A stretch of DNA of 64,000 bases from Argyresthia goedartella. Its lineage: Eukaryota > Arthropoda > Insecta > Lepidoptera > Argyresthiidae. Where the stretch lies: NCBI GenBank assembly GCA_949825045.1, contig OX463806.1, positions 43,982,208-44,046,207 on the forward strand, given 5' to 3'. Both the position numbers and the translations under genes were made by a program. This document shows positions 55,569-64,000 of this stretch, piece by piece. Each line of letters begins with the position of its first letter. Within the stretch, counting starts at the first letter, position 1. The notes beneath the pieces are model-generated. The model worked only from the letters and a program-made list of their open reading frames with translations, searched no databases and was not told the DNA's origin.

Positions 55569-57780
55569 TGCCCCGCCCGCCCGACATAGGGCGCCCCGCC
55601 CCCGCCCACACTAACACTGTAATATTCAACCTATTTTTTATAATAATTACAATTTATGCTACAATTAAATACGATGGATATTACAGCTCCTACGGCTAGG
55701 AAACGTTGCGACATTTATGTTCAGGCCTTCACAGTTTTCCATTTATTGATAACTAAGACAATTTTATACCAGGGCGTTATGTCTTTATAGAGTTAATTTT
55801 TTATTTATAATGTTGATTAAGTCATTTGTACCTATTACTTTATGGTTTATAATTGTAGAGAAGTGATGGTACTGATAGATGATTTGGAGTTAGTGTTCAT
55901 GATATTAACAATTAATTCTGTTATGAACTTTCATAACTATTATATATTCATATTTCACTATTATTATAAAAATTGGGATAAAATTTACGAAGCAACCTGA
56001 TTACCTAAAGCACGACGCTAGCAGCACAGACTACTATGCATTTATCTGTGCATTTTTTTTCATGCATATCAAATTGAGTTAATTTGGGATGAAGATTTGT
56101 ATTCAATTATGAACACTAGTCGACCGCCTCTTTGTGTTGCAAATGTTTTTATTTTATGTCTCAAATTAAAAAAGCCGATTCTGTGGATGTGAGATCGTTC
56201 CATAAAGCCTCAGAATTAAAGTTTTTTTTATTCACACACACAAGTAATCGACACAGAGTATGTGGTAGTAGCGAAACAACACAATTATGCCGTGTAAAAT
56301 ATTTATAAAGCATAGCAAGGAAGGCTATTTTCTGAATGTATCAGTTTGAATTTATAACGCATGACTACTCGAATTTGTGTTGTTTTGAAAGCGTCATGAT
56401 CACATACATCACATCTCCATCGAATGTATAGGTGCAGTTTAATTTCGTTACCCGATCTCAACTAAAAACTGTTTGTTGCTGCAACTATTTCTAGTAAAGA
56501 TGATTCAACATTACCCAGAAATGGGACTTTGATTACTATTCAACTCTTACCTATGCATTCTAGGCTACTAGTAAGATGTAATTGCTATCTCTCACTCAAA
56601 CGGCTTACTAAGACGTCCACTGATTTGTGCCTTTGACTGTTCACATAAACATTTCTTTTGTGGATGTTTTAGTTTAATTTATGTCTTTATTATAGGCTGT
56701 ATAGCTCAGAATCAGAAGTGAGGTGACTATCACATACTGACTGAATACGCAACCAATACACGTTATACGCATATTGAACTACACGGGATATTTCAAAATA
56801 TGGTCAATCAATTGATTGTAAAATGTTGATATGGTGTTTTAATAATAATGCCTATCAAACATTTCACCTGGGTTAATCAATAACATTGCATTCAATTCTA
56901 AAGCAATAATTCCAGTCTGCCAGACATGCCTTATTAGTTATGATAGATTCTTGCACGGTGTATTAAGTCACATTGCACCCACCATATATTCCCAGTCTCC
57001 AAAAAATACTTTTCCTATGGCGATAGATTATAAACGAGTTTACGCTCATAGAACCAACAAGTTTTGTTGGAGTAAGCATTTTATTCATAGAGATAAAATA
57101 TAAAGTGAGGCGCCAACCTTAGCAGTTAGCGACAACTAAAAGTATCCAAACTACCATCAAAAGATAAGATAACAAATTAGTCCCAAATTAGCAGACAAAT
57201 TAGTATATCCGCGTTTCTATATTAATAATTATGTATAATAGTAGGTGACAGATTTTTATACTGTAGCTTGAGGCAATAACATTATCCTAAAGTATTAATT
57301 CATATACATAATTTATATACTTGCATGTGACATCTTTTACATATTGTAAGGGGTTTATTTTCTGAATTTTCCGCTTATTATTGGATTTTAATATAATATT
57401 TTGATTTGTGTCAGTAAGTAGTTTAGGTGTATATTAAACTAAATAAATATAAGATACAAACATTGGTGTATTATTGTGATGTAAGAACACTCATACATAC
57501 ATTTTAAATGAGTCGATATTCGTGATCTTTCTTAAAAAATCTGGGTATTATCATGGACCAACAATACGCCCAGACCAACCTATACAAAAAACGTACTCTG
57601 CTAGAAAGCTAAAATCCTTTATTATTTCTAGATGTCTAAGATACTATATCTCGCTCACTAGCTGCACCATGCAATGCATTCAATAGACGCTGGGTGCTTA
57701 GGCTGACGGCGTAGTATAATTAAAGATCAGAGATGGCGCTTTTACTATTGTGTTACCTCCCGCCCTGAAAGCCCTGAATT
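55569..57780 (+). other. Cdc42 3' UTR and downstream spacer
   Basis: Long AT-rich sequence. The AATAAA at 57442-57447, followed by a GT-rich 'ttggtgtattattgtgatgt', is a good poly(A) candidate and would give a 3' UTR of about 1.9 kb. No other gene was seen. Confidence 0.5.
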
Positions 57781-57900
57781 AAGAGCGCTGGGCGACGTTG
57801 GCGGGAATTACTCCGCAAATGTACAGGTATTGAAAAGTGACTACTGCGCATTCAAGCCCACCGCTCATAACGTGTGGCGCGAAGTATACGAGGGAGCGGC
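57780..57900. mobile_element. Short internally deleted MITE
   Basis: 'ggcgggaattactccgcaaa' followed closely by 'gtgactactgcgcattcaag' and 'cgtgtggcgcgaagtatac' resembles the two ends of the element at 58408-59150 joined together. Confidence 0.5.
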
Positions 57901-58149
57901 AAAAACAACGCACACACACAAGTGTACAGTAGCTAACACCTACACAATACAAATGCATGCGCAGGAGACGTGCCGCATCGCTTATTTGTGCCTAAAGAAC
58001 TGCCAAAATTTTGTAAAAAATTGTAAATATTGATCCCCAAAACCATAAAGAAGTAAATTTTGGGTTGAAAAGTTATAAGCGTTGGAACATGGCCGCGCCA
58101 TTGAAACGCGGAGAACCTCGCGGACAAGGAGATCTTTAAAACCAAGCGT

Positions 58150-58300
58150 TGCAGAGACTCAAACTCAAACTCAAAACGTTTATTGCGACATTGTGGTGGT
58201 ATATGGTGATATATATATATATAGAATTTGAAAAACCGACAATGAACCCAGTGAGGGCACTGCAATATCTTACATCTAACTTGCACAATAATAAAATATC
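58150..58300 (-). mobile_element. LINE 3' end with (TTTGAG)n tail
   Basis: On the - strand, 'aataaacgttttgagtttga' ends in a (TTTGAG)n-like tail at about 58156-58176. A 'tatatatatata' run lies inside (58207-58222). Only the 3' UTR is present. Confidence 0.55.
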
Positions 58301-58407
58301 ATAAAATGGTTAACTTTATAACAATGAGATCATTACCTACTATTATCTACAGTATTAGCGTAACATTAAAGTATTATAATTATAAGATTTACATGCATTT
58401 GTGTATG

Positions 58408-59150
58408 TGTACACTCGGCGCTACGAATAAAGAGCTCTCGGAGAAACTGGCGGGGATTACTGCGCATGTGTACAGTCGCGGCATAATTCCGAAGTGCGTT
58501 TTTAGGGTTAGTGTGAAGGAATGAGTGTTCAGGACTTTCTTCATTTCTATTTTTTCTCTGTTTGATATTTTGTTGATTGGGATATTAGCCGATGTAAATA
58601 ATGGACTTTGTGTCAAATAAACTATAGGTACTCTCTATTGACAACATTTGTTAACGTCAAGGTTGAAACCTATATATAAATAACCCCCTAGCATAGAATG
58701 CCCCTAGTCACTAGGGCCTAGTGAATATAGATACTTGTAGTAATAGTCCTGCACACTCTTTTCTTCCCGCTGACTAATAATTTGTAACAATTAAACCACA
58801 ATTAAGTTTTTCATCAGACTTCTTCATCAGTATTTCATCAGACTCTTTTTTGATATAACAGTTCACATCGTAAACCATTTTTCTAGCTTGCCTAGTCAGT
58901 ACTTTATTTTTCGGCATTTTCGACCGGGGCGAAAGATAACGTTGGGTAATATTGTATGCGACTGTACTCAAGAAGCTTCGAGACGTGCTTTCGGTGCGGG
59001 CATCGGGAAGCGACTGATCAACGAATCAGGTGCCGGCGCTGACTACCGCCCCCGTCGCTCCTCACTTCCCCGCGCCAAACACTTGTGAAAAGTGACTACT
59101 GCGCATTCAAGGACAAAGCTCTTTAGTCGTGGCGCCGAGTATACCTGTGT
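58408..59150. mobile_element. MITE with inverted ends, target of the LINE at 59165
   Basis: The left end 'actcggcgctacgaataaag' with 'agctct' and 'actgcgca' is mirrored at the right by 'tgcgcatt', 'aaagctctttagtcgtggcg' and 'ccgagt'. The interior is mostly AT-rich with a GC-rich patch at 59030-59080. The right end lies about 10 bp from the LINE target duplication. Confidence 0.65.
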
Positions 59151-59155
59151 GTGTG

Positions 59156-59164
59156 TTATGAGTG
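59156..59164 (+). repeat. Left target-site duplication of the CR1-like LINE
   Basis: TTATGAGTG at 59156-59164 recurs at 63975-63983 directly after the ATT tail. Part of TTAT could belong to the tail, so the duplication is at least ATGAGTG. Confidence 0.7.
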
Positions 59165-59361
59165 AGCTTTTTTTTCGAAAAGAGGGTAGCCTAGCCATCA
59201 TCATTAATTTGTGTCCTGCTATTTTTATTAAATTAAAATTAAATTCAGTGCATTAATGTTATAAATTTTTTATTTTAAACAAGGCCTGGACCCTTTACCT
59301 ACTCTGGGTATTAATATTTCTAACACACCTCGAGATTACAATTTACTAAGCACTACTCACA

Positions 59362-60207
59362 ATGGATCTTTGCACAAAAATCAGTACCAACATGGAGCAG
59401 ATGGCAACCGACTTCAACACCAGGATGTCTCGGTATGAGAAGGAGCTCCGTGAGTGCGCCACTATGTCCACATCTAGCAGCCCACTCAATGTCAACTCCC
59501 TGGCCAGCGAGTTTCTCGAGTTCAAGGCGTTCACGTGGAACTGCCTTAATTTGCTGCGCAGCCAGGTTGACTTGTTGCTTGCTGGACAGGACAGGCTGGA
59601 GACTGCTTCACGTCGAAAGGTGCTCCTTCTCCATGGAGTCCCCGAAGATGAGAAGGAACAGGTGAATGATGTGGCTCAAAGGATACTATCTGACCAAATA
59701 AAAGTGTCCCCTGAGTGCATTGCAAGCGCTTCAATTGTTCATCGTCTTGGACCCAAGAAGCCAGCCAAAACGCGCCCAATTCTGGTGAGATTCTCCACAC
59801 TCGGTGCACGTATGGAGGTGTGGAATGGTAAAACCGCATTGAAGGGCACTGCAACCACCGTTTCAGAGTTCTTGACCAAGTGCAGACACGATGTGTTTCT
59901 TACTGCCCGGAAACACTTTGGTGTGCAGAACTGCTGGACTTCTGGAGGTAAGGTTGTCCTATTGCTTCCTGACAAAAGCAGACAGAAGGTGGAGCGTATG
60001 GCGGAGCTTCAGGTATACACCAGCAAGTTCCCTCCCTCTGCTCTGCAATCCGGGCAAAAGGTCGCCGACTCGACTCCAAAACCGGCTGAGCTAGTGCCTG
60101 TGGCTGCGCTGACAGGTTGTGCGGCACCCGCGGCAAGCAAGCAGCGAGAAATCAGCGCTAGGCGTGCCGCCGCCGGCCAGACGAAGGCAGGAACTAAGAA
60201 GAAGTAG
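59362..60207 (+). CDS. CR1-like LINE ORF1
   Basis: 281 codons from an ATG. The N-terminal 75 residues look alpha-helical and could form a coiled coil (MEQMATDFNTRMSRYEKELR). At 84-100 comes RRKVLLLHGVPEDEKEQ, leading into a compact RNA-binding-like region (IVHRLGPKKPAKTRPILVRF near 124-143, TARKHFGVQNCW near 179). The C-terminus is basic and Ala-rich (KAGTKKK). It has no zinc knuckle, unlike the Jockey ORF1 in this window. It presumably coats the element RNA; this is inference from position and general features. Confidence 0.85.
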   Translation: MDLCTKISTNMEQMATDFNTRMSRYEKELRECATMSTSSSPLNVNSLASEFLEFKAFTWNCLNLLRSQVDLLLAGQDRLETASRRKVLLLHGVPEDEKEQVNDVAQRILSDQIKVSPECIASASIVHRLGPKKPAKTRPILVRFSTLGARMEVWNGKTALKGTATTVSEFLTKCRHDVFLTARKHFGVQNCWTSGGKVVLLLPDKSRQKVERMAELQVYTSKFPPSALQSGQKVADSTPKPAELVPVAALTGCAAPAASKQREISARRAAAGQTKAGTKKK

Positions 60208-60732
60208 TGGAATGTTATTATGTTGTTATACTCGTGTGCAGTGCAATCTATGTCGCGTGATTTGGTCGGGTTATTTCCTGTAACTTATTATTATTTTTAC
60301 GTAAAGGGTAGATATGATTCACTTTTTAGCTCGCCAAGTCATTTTCATATGTCATGTCAAGATTGTCAAGTCAAGCATAGTGACATTACGATTTGTGTTC
60401 TGTGATCTTTTTTTTTTTTTTTTGTACGGACGGACAAACAGCCGGATGGAACGGACGGGCAACCGGACGGTACGAACGGTAATCATTTTATGTTCGAATT
60501 TAGATTTATTTTGCTGTTTCTTTATTTTATTTTTTGTTTGTGCTGCCCGCCAACGTCTCATTCTATTGTTATATCGTATTTATTTCCATATTGTACTGTA
60601 AATACTCATGTAAACCCAGGGTATGGCTGGGTTCGGGCTTTCTGTTTTTTAGATTGTTGAGAATTTAGATACTTTTATTTTTTTGTGATTTTAGTAGGTT
60701 TAATTGTATTTATTTTATTATTTATTTATTAT
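60208..60732 (+). other. LINE inter-ORF region with T run and GGACGG words
   Basis: A run of T (about 60409-60423) is followed by a patch of repeated 'gacgg/cggac' words (60424-60480) in otherwise AT-rich sequence. The ORF2 frame is open from a GTG at 60685; its first ATG is at 60733. Confidence 0.6.
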
Positions 60733-63684
60733 ATGATATTTACTTATATGAATACCTACGACTTTAGTGATAGTTACTTCTCCTGCTCCGATAGTGAAGA
60801 TTCCGATAGCGTGGGAAGTGGATTGCCGTCCACGAACGACGTTTTGCCTATTGCCCTCAAACGTGTGTTTTCCAACCTCGGTAGGAACTTCAATGTCGTT
60901 CACATAAATGCTCAGAGCATTCATTCCAGTCATGCCGACCTTATCGACTCCTTCAGTGATCAGAGCATTCATGGTATTCTGATCTCCGAATCATTTCTTA
61001 AACCCTCTCTTCCATCTACCTCGTATGCTCTGCCGGGGTACAGGCTCTATCGTAATGATAGGACAGGTAAGGCTGGTGGCGGTGTTGCTATTCACCTTCG
61101 TTCCAACATTTCTTGCAAAGTCATCAGCCACTCACCTAGTCTGTACTCTGGATCCGCTGAACACCTCTTTCTCGAGTTATGCCTGCATCACAATAAGGTC
61201 CTTCTGGGTGTCTTCTATAGCCCCTCTCTACTCATCGACTACTTTGATTCTTTTGAAAGCATTCTTAATGATCTATCTCCCCTTTACAGTGACACAGTTA
61301 TCCTAGGTGATTTCAATACCTGTTTACTTAAAAATGATGTTCGCTCAGCCAAACTCCAGTCTATCATCAGCTCCCTAAATTTAAATATTCTTCCCTTGAG
61401 TGCAACTCACTTCCAGCCCCACTGCACCCCCTCTCTTCTAGATCTTATGATTGTTTCTAACATTTCCAAGGTTGCTACGCATGGCCAACTTAATGCCCCC
61501 TTCTCATTTCACGATTTGATTTATCTCTCGTTCAAGTTAAGGCCTCCCAAGCGCGCAGCAAAATTCCTGGATATTCGCAGTTTCAAGGGTATGGATCTCA
61601 GCTCCCTTAAGTCTGACGCCGCTTCTATAGACTGGTCTCCTGTCGTCTGTAGTGAGACCGTTGATGACAAAGTCCAGCATTTCAACTCGATTGTCTTAAG
61701 TTTGTTCGACAAACATGCTCCTGTCAAAAAGGTTAGGGTCAAACATCTCCCTGCGCCTTGGCTTACCGACACCATCAAGGGTCTGATGGGCCAGAGAAAC
61801 CGTGCCAAATGTAGATATAAGAAGGATCCGACGGACGATAATCTCCTTATATACAAACGTCTCCGTAATCGGTGCACCCGTCTTTGTCGAGATGCCAAAC
61901 GCCGCCACATCTACGAGAGTATCGAGAGTTACTCTCCTGCACAGGTTTGGAAGTTCCTGAAGACCCTTGGTGTTGGTAAGTCCCAGGACGCAGTTGCCGG
62001 TAGTGTCGACCTCAATGGTCTCAACAAATTCTTTGCTGTCTCCCCTGTCGTGATGGACCCCTGTGTCAAGGATGCTACCCTTCGTAACTTGCGTACCAGA
62101 TCGACATCCAGTTGCTTACCTTTCAACCTCAGGTCTGTCGGAGTTGGCGCAGTAAAGAAAGCTATTCTAGAAATCTCGTCCAAGGCTGTAGGTGATGACA
62201 ATATCTGCTCTCAGATGCTATTCAGTGTACTCGATAATGTTTTACCACCCATAACGCATATAATTAACGCGTCGCTGAGCGAGTACTGCTTCCCAAGCCA
62301 GTGGAAAAGAGCATTAGTGATACCCCTGCCTAAAACTTCTAACTCGTCCTCCTTCAAAGAGTTCCGTCCCATTTCCATCCTACCAATCCTTTCCAAAGTC
62401 CTTGAATCAAATGTCCACTCCCAGCTGTCCTCGTACCTTTCCTCCATGGATTTACTGAACCCTTTTCAGTCTGGTTTTAGGCCAGGGCATAGCACCACCA
62501 CAGCACTGCTCAAGGTAACTGACGATATCCAACTGGCAATGGATAAGAAGCAGCTCACAGTCCTGACTCTCCTTGACTTTAGCAGCGCCTTCAACTGCGT
62601 CGACTTCGATATACTTGTTGAAATCATAAAAACACTCAATGTCTCTTCACACTCGGCTCGCTGGTTTGACTCCTACCTGAGAGACCGCCAGCAGCGCATC
62701 AAGTCTGAAGAAGTTACTACGGAATGGTGCAAGCTCTCTACTGGTGTTCCGCAGGGTGGCATCCTTTCTCCTCTTCTTTTCTCAGTTTTCATCCATTCCA
62801 TCTCGGATGTATTGTCTTCCTCGTATCATCTCTATGCAGATGACCTTCAAATTTATCGGCATTTTCCCCTGTGTGATCTGGCTTCGACTGTAGAGGCTTT
62901 GAATGCTGACCTCGACAACATCAGGAAATGGGCTCTTTCGTATGGGCTATTAGTCAACCCGGATAAGTCTCAGGCGATGATACTGGGTACACGGCACTTA
63001 CTTAATTTGTTGCAGCATAGGTCAGTTGCTCCCGTGCTTTATGACGGTACCATTGTCAAGTACAGCGAGAAAGCCAAAAATCTTGGGGTTGTTTTTGATA
63101 CTCTTTTATCCTGGTCGCCCCACGTTTGTGAGGTCAGCAGACGAGTCTTTGCATCCTTTCATTCCCTTCGGCGTTTGCAGTACTTCTTGCCTAGGCAGAC
63201 TAAAATCATGCTAGTTCAGACCCTTCTTCTGCCTTTAATTGACTACGCCGATGTTTGCTGGGCCAGCGCGAACGAAGATCTACTGAACAAACTCGAGCGA
63301 CTTCAAAATCTCGGGATTCGGTTTATCTTCGGTCTCCGCAAGTACGATCACGTGTCCCAATATCGCAGGGAATTAGGCTGGCTCCCGATCCGACTTCGTC
63401 GTGATATGCACATTCTCTCCTTCCTCTTCAATATTTTGAGAAATCCGCGCTATCCCGCATATCTTCGTGAACATTTTGAGTTTATTTTCTCTGGGGATAG
63501 ACTTCGGAGATCTCACACGGTGTCACTTTTGTCAATTCCTCAGCACAACACTGTTGCTTACGAGCACTCGTTTAGGTTAAGGGCAATACGTTTGTGGAAT
63601 GCACTTCCTTGCGCTATTAGGGATTGCACATCCTTGTTCTCTTTTAAGAAAAAGTTGAAACAACATCTCCTCTCTTCCGCATAG
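60733..63684 (+). CDS. CR1-like LINE ORF2, endonuclease-reverse transcriptase
   Basis: 983 codons from the first ATG. Endonuclease: HINAQSIHSSH near 57, a SESFL block near 83 and GDFNTCLL near 191; the late SDH-type motif is FSFHDLIYLSF, so the usual Asp/Ser context is altered. RT: FRPISILPILSKVLE near 543, motif A TLLDFSSAFNCVDF near 611, STGVPQGGILSPLLF near 667 and the catalytic YADD near 700. The C-terminal block LPLIDYADVCW and a KKKLKQHLLSSA end follow. No stops or shifts. The ATG used is uncertain; 60748 is an alternative. Confidence 0.9.
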   Translation: MIFTYMNTYDFSDSYFSCSDSEDSDSVGSGLPSTNDVLPIALKRVFSNLGRNFNVVHINAQSIHSSHADLIDSFSDQSIHGILISESFLKPSLPSTSYALPGYRLYRNDRTGKAGGGVAIHLRSNISCKVISHSPSLYSGSAEHLFLELCLHHNKVLLGVFYSPSLLIDYFDSFESILNDLSPLYSDTVILGDFNTCLLKNDVRSAKLQSIISSLNLNILPLSATHFQPHCTPSLLDLMIVSNISKVATHGQLNAPFSFHDLIYLSFKLRPPKRAAKFLDIRSFKGMDLSSLKSDAASIDWSPVVCSETVDDKVQHFNSIVLSLFDKHAPVKKVRVKHLPAPWLTDTIKGLMGQRNRAKCRYKKDPTDDNLLIYKRLRNRCTRLCRDAKRRHIYESIESYSPAQVWKFLKTLGVGKSQDAVAGSVDLNGLNKFFAVSPVVMDPCVKDATLRNLRTRSTSSCLPFNLRSVGVGAVKKAILEISSKAVGDDNICSQMLFSVLDNVLPPITHIINASLSEYCFPSQWKRALVIPLPKTSNSSSFKEFRPISILPILSKVLESNVHSQLSSYLSSMDLLNPFQSGFRPGHSTTTALLKVTDDIQLAMDKKQLTVLTLLDFSSAFNCVDFDILVEIIKTLNVSSHSARWFDSYLRDRQQRIKSEEVTTEWCKLSTGVPQGGILSPLLFSVFIHSISDVLSSSYHLYADDLQIYRHFPLCDLASTVEALNADLDNIRKWALSYGLLVNPDKSQAMILGTRHLLNLLQHRSVAPVLYDGTIVKYSEKAKNLGVVFDTLLSWSPHVCEVSRRVFASFHSLRRLQYFLPRQTKIMLVQTLLLPLIDYADVCWASANEDLLNKLERLQNLGIRFIFGLRKYDHVSQYRRELGWLPIRLRRDMHILSFLFNILRNPRYPAYLREHFEFIFSGDRLRRSHTVSLLSIPQHNTVAYEHSFRLRAIRLWNALPCAIRDCTSLFSFKKKLKQHLLSSA

Positions 63685-63983
63685 TGGGTATCTTATAGTA
63701 TGTATGTGTATCTATGTATTTATTGTATTCTATTAATTTATTTTATAGTATGTGTAGGATGTATTGTGATTTATCTGATAGTATATTGACTTTATTTCTT
63801 TCTTTTAAATCTTAATTGTACACTAGGATTACCTCTCTATAAATATTTTTTCCTTTCCTCACAGGTTAGCTGTAAGAAATTTCTTTTTAGAAATAAGCTC
63901 ACCTTTGCATATTGTTCGTTGTATTTTTTCCATTGTGTTTTCTGTGCAATAAAGAATTATTATTATTATTATTATTATGAGTG
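63685..63983 (+). other. LINE 3' UTR, poly(A) signal, ATT tail and right target duplication
   Basis: Contains 'ggttagctgtaagaaatttc' and 'agaaataagctcacc', which could fold, then GTGCAATAAAGAA (AATAAA near 63948), (ATT)n and TTATGAGTG at 63975-63983. Confidence 0.8.
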
Positions 63984-64000
63984 TGTTTGAGGGTGTGTAA

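Larger units (their letters stand above)
59165..63974 (+). mobile_element. Full-length CR1/Jockey-group LINE
   Basis: 4.8 kb bounded by a probable 9-bp target-site duplication. It has a 5' UTR of about 200 bp, ORF1 at 59362-60207, a 525-bp gap, ORF2 to 63684, and a 3' UTR with GTGCAATAAAGAA and an (ATT)n tail (63957-63974). Both ORFs are open. The 3' UTR matches the fragment at 8085-8262 in this window, so the family has been active here more than once. Exact clade is not assigned. Confidence 0.9.

Overview
The window looks like an AT-rich insect nuclear genome, most probably Lepidoptera. This rests on exon-intron genes with insect-like exons and on a repeat content of tRNA-headed SINEs, RTE/CR1/Jockey-type LINEs, piggyBac and foldback MITEs of the kind usual in moths and butterflies. 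The order is inference; species cannot be named. There is no operon or prokaryotic signal.

Three host genes can be rebuilt exon by exon. (1) The last five exons of a secreted fibrinogen-related (techylectin/ficolin-like) lectin on the + strand, 2298-8371; its 5' part lies left of the window. (2) A complete seven-exon UCHL5/UCH37 deubiquitinase gene on the - strand, 29450 down to 13149, 320 codons, whose introns are filled with a piggyBac relic, a non-autonomous LTR element, MITEs, SINEs and a 56-bp minisatellite. (3) A complete four-coding-exon Cdc42 gene on the + strand, 53364-55568, 191 codons. The exon joins of all three keep frame exactly.

The rest is mostly mobile DNA. Bases 1-2100 hold a SINE and an antisense RTE relic. 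LINE relics lie in the lectin introns at 3600-4250, 6680-7750 and 8085-8262. Foldback elements lie at 3145, 10892, 19026, 23695, 54186 and 58408. A structurally complete non-coding LTR element with identical LTRs occupies 19787-23274. LINE relics at 30508-31237 and 33200-33588 lead into a GC-rich Jockey-clade LINE with two intact ORFs (33589-38730). That LINE abuts a Ty3/gypsy element (38731-47608) whose 5' LTR lacks all of U3. An RTE relic with a duplicated 3' end follows (47611-48302). At the right edge is a full-length CR1/Jockey-group LINE with two intact ORFs and a probable 9-bp target-site duplication (59165-63974).

The main novelty is structural. Two unrelated genes each carry tandem repeats grown out of their own 5' splice site. 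In two genes a sense-oriented LINE 3' end lies directly against an exon's 3' splice site. A non-autonomous LTR element with identical LTRs has an extreme strand-asymmetric interior. A Jockey LINE is fused to the core promoter of an LTR retrotransposon. No new defence or catalytic system was found.
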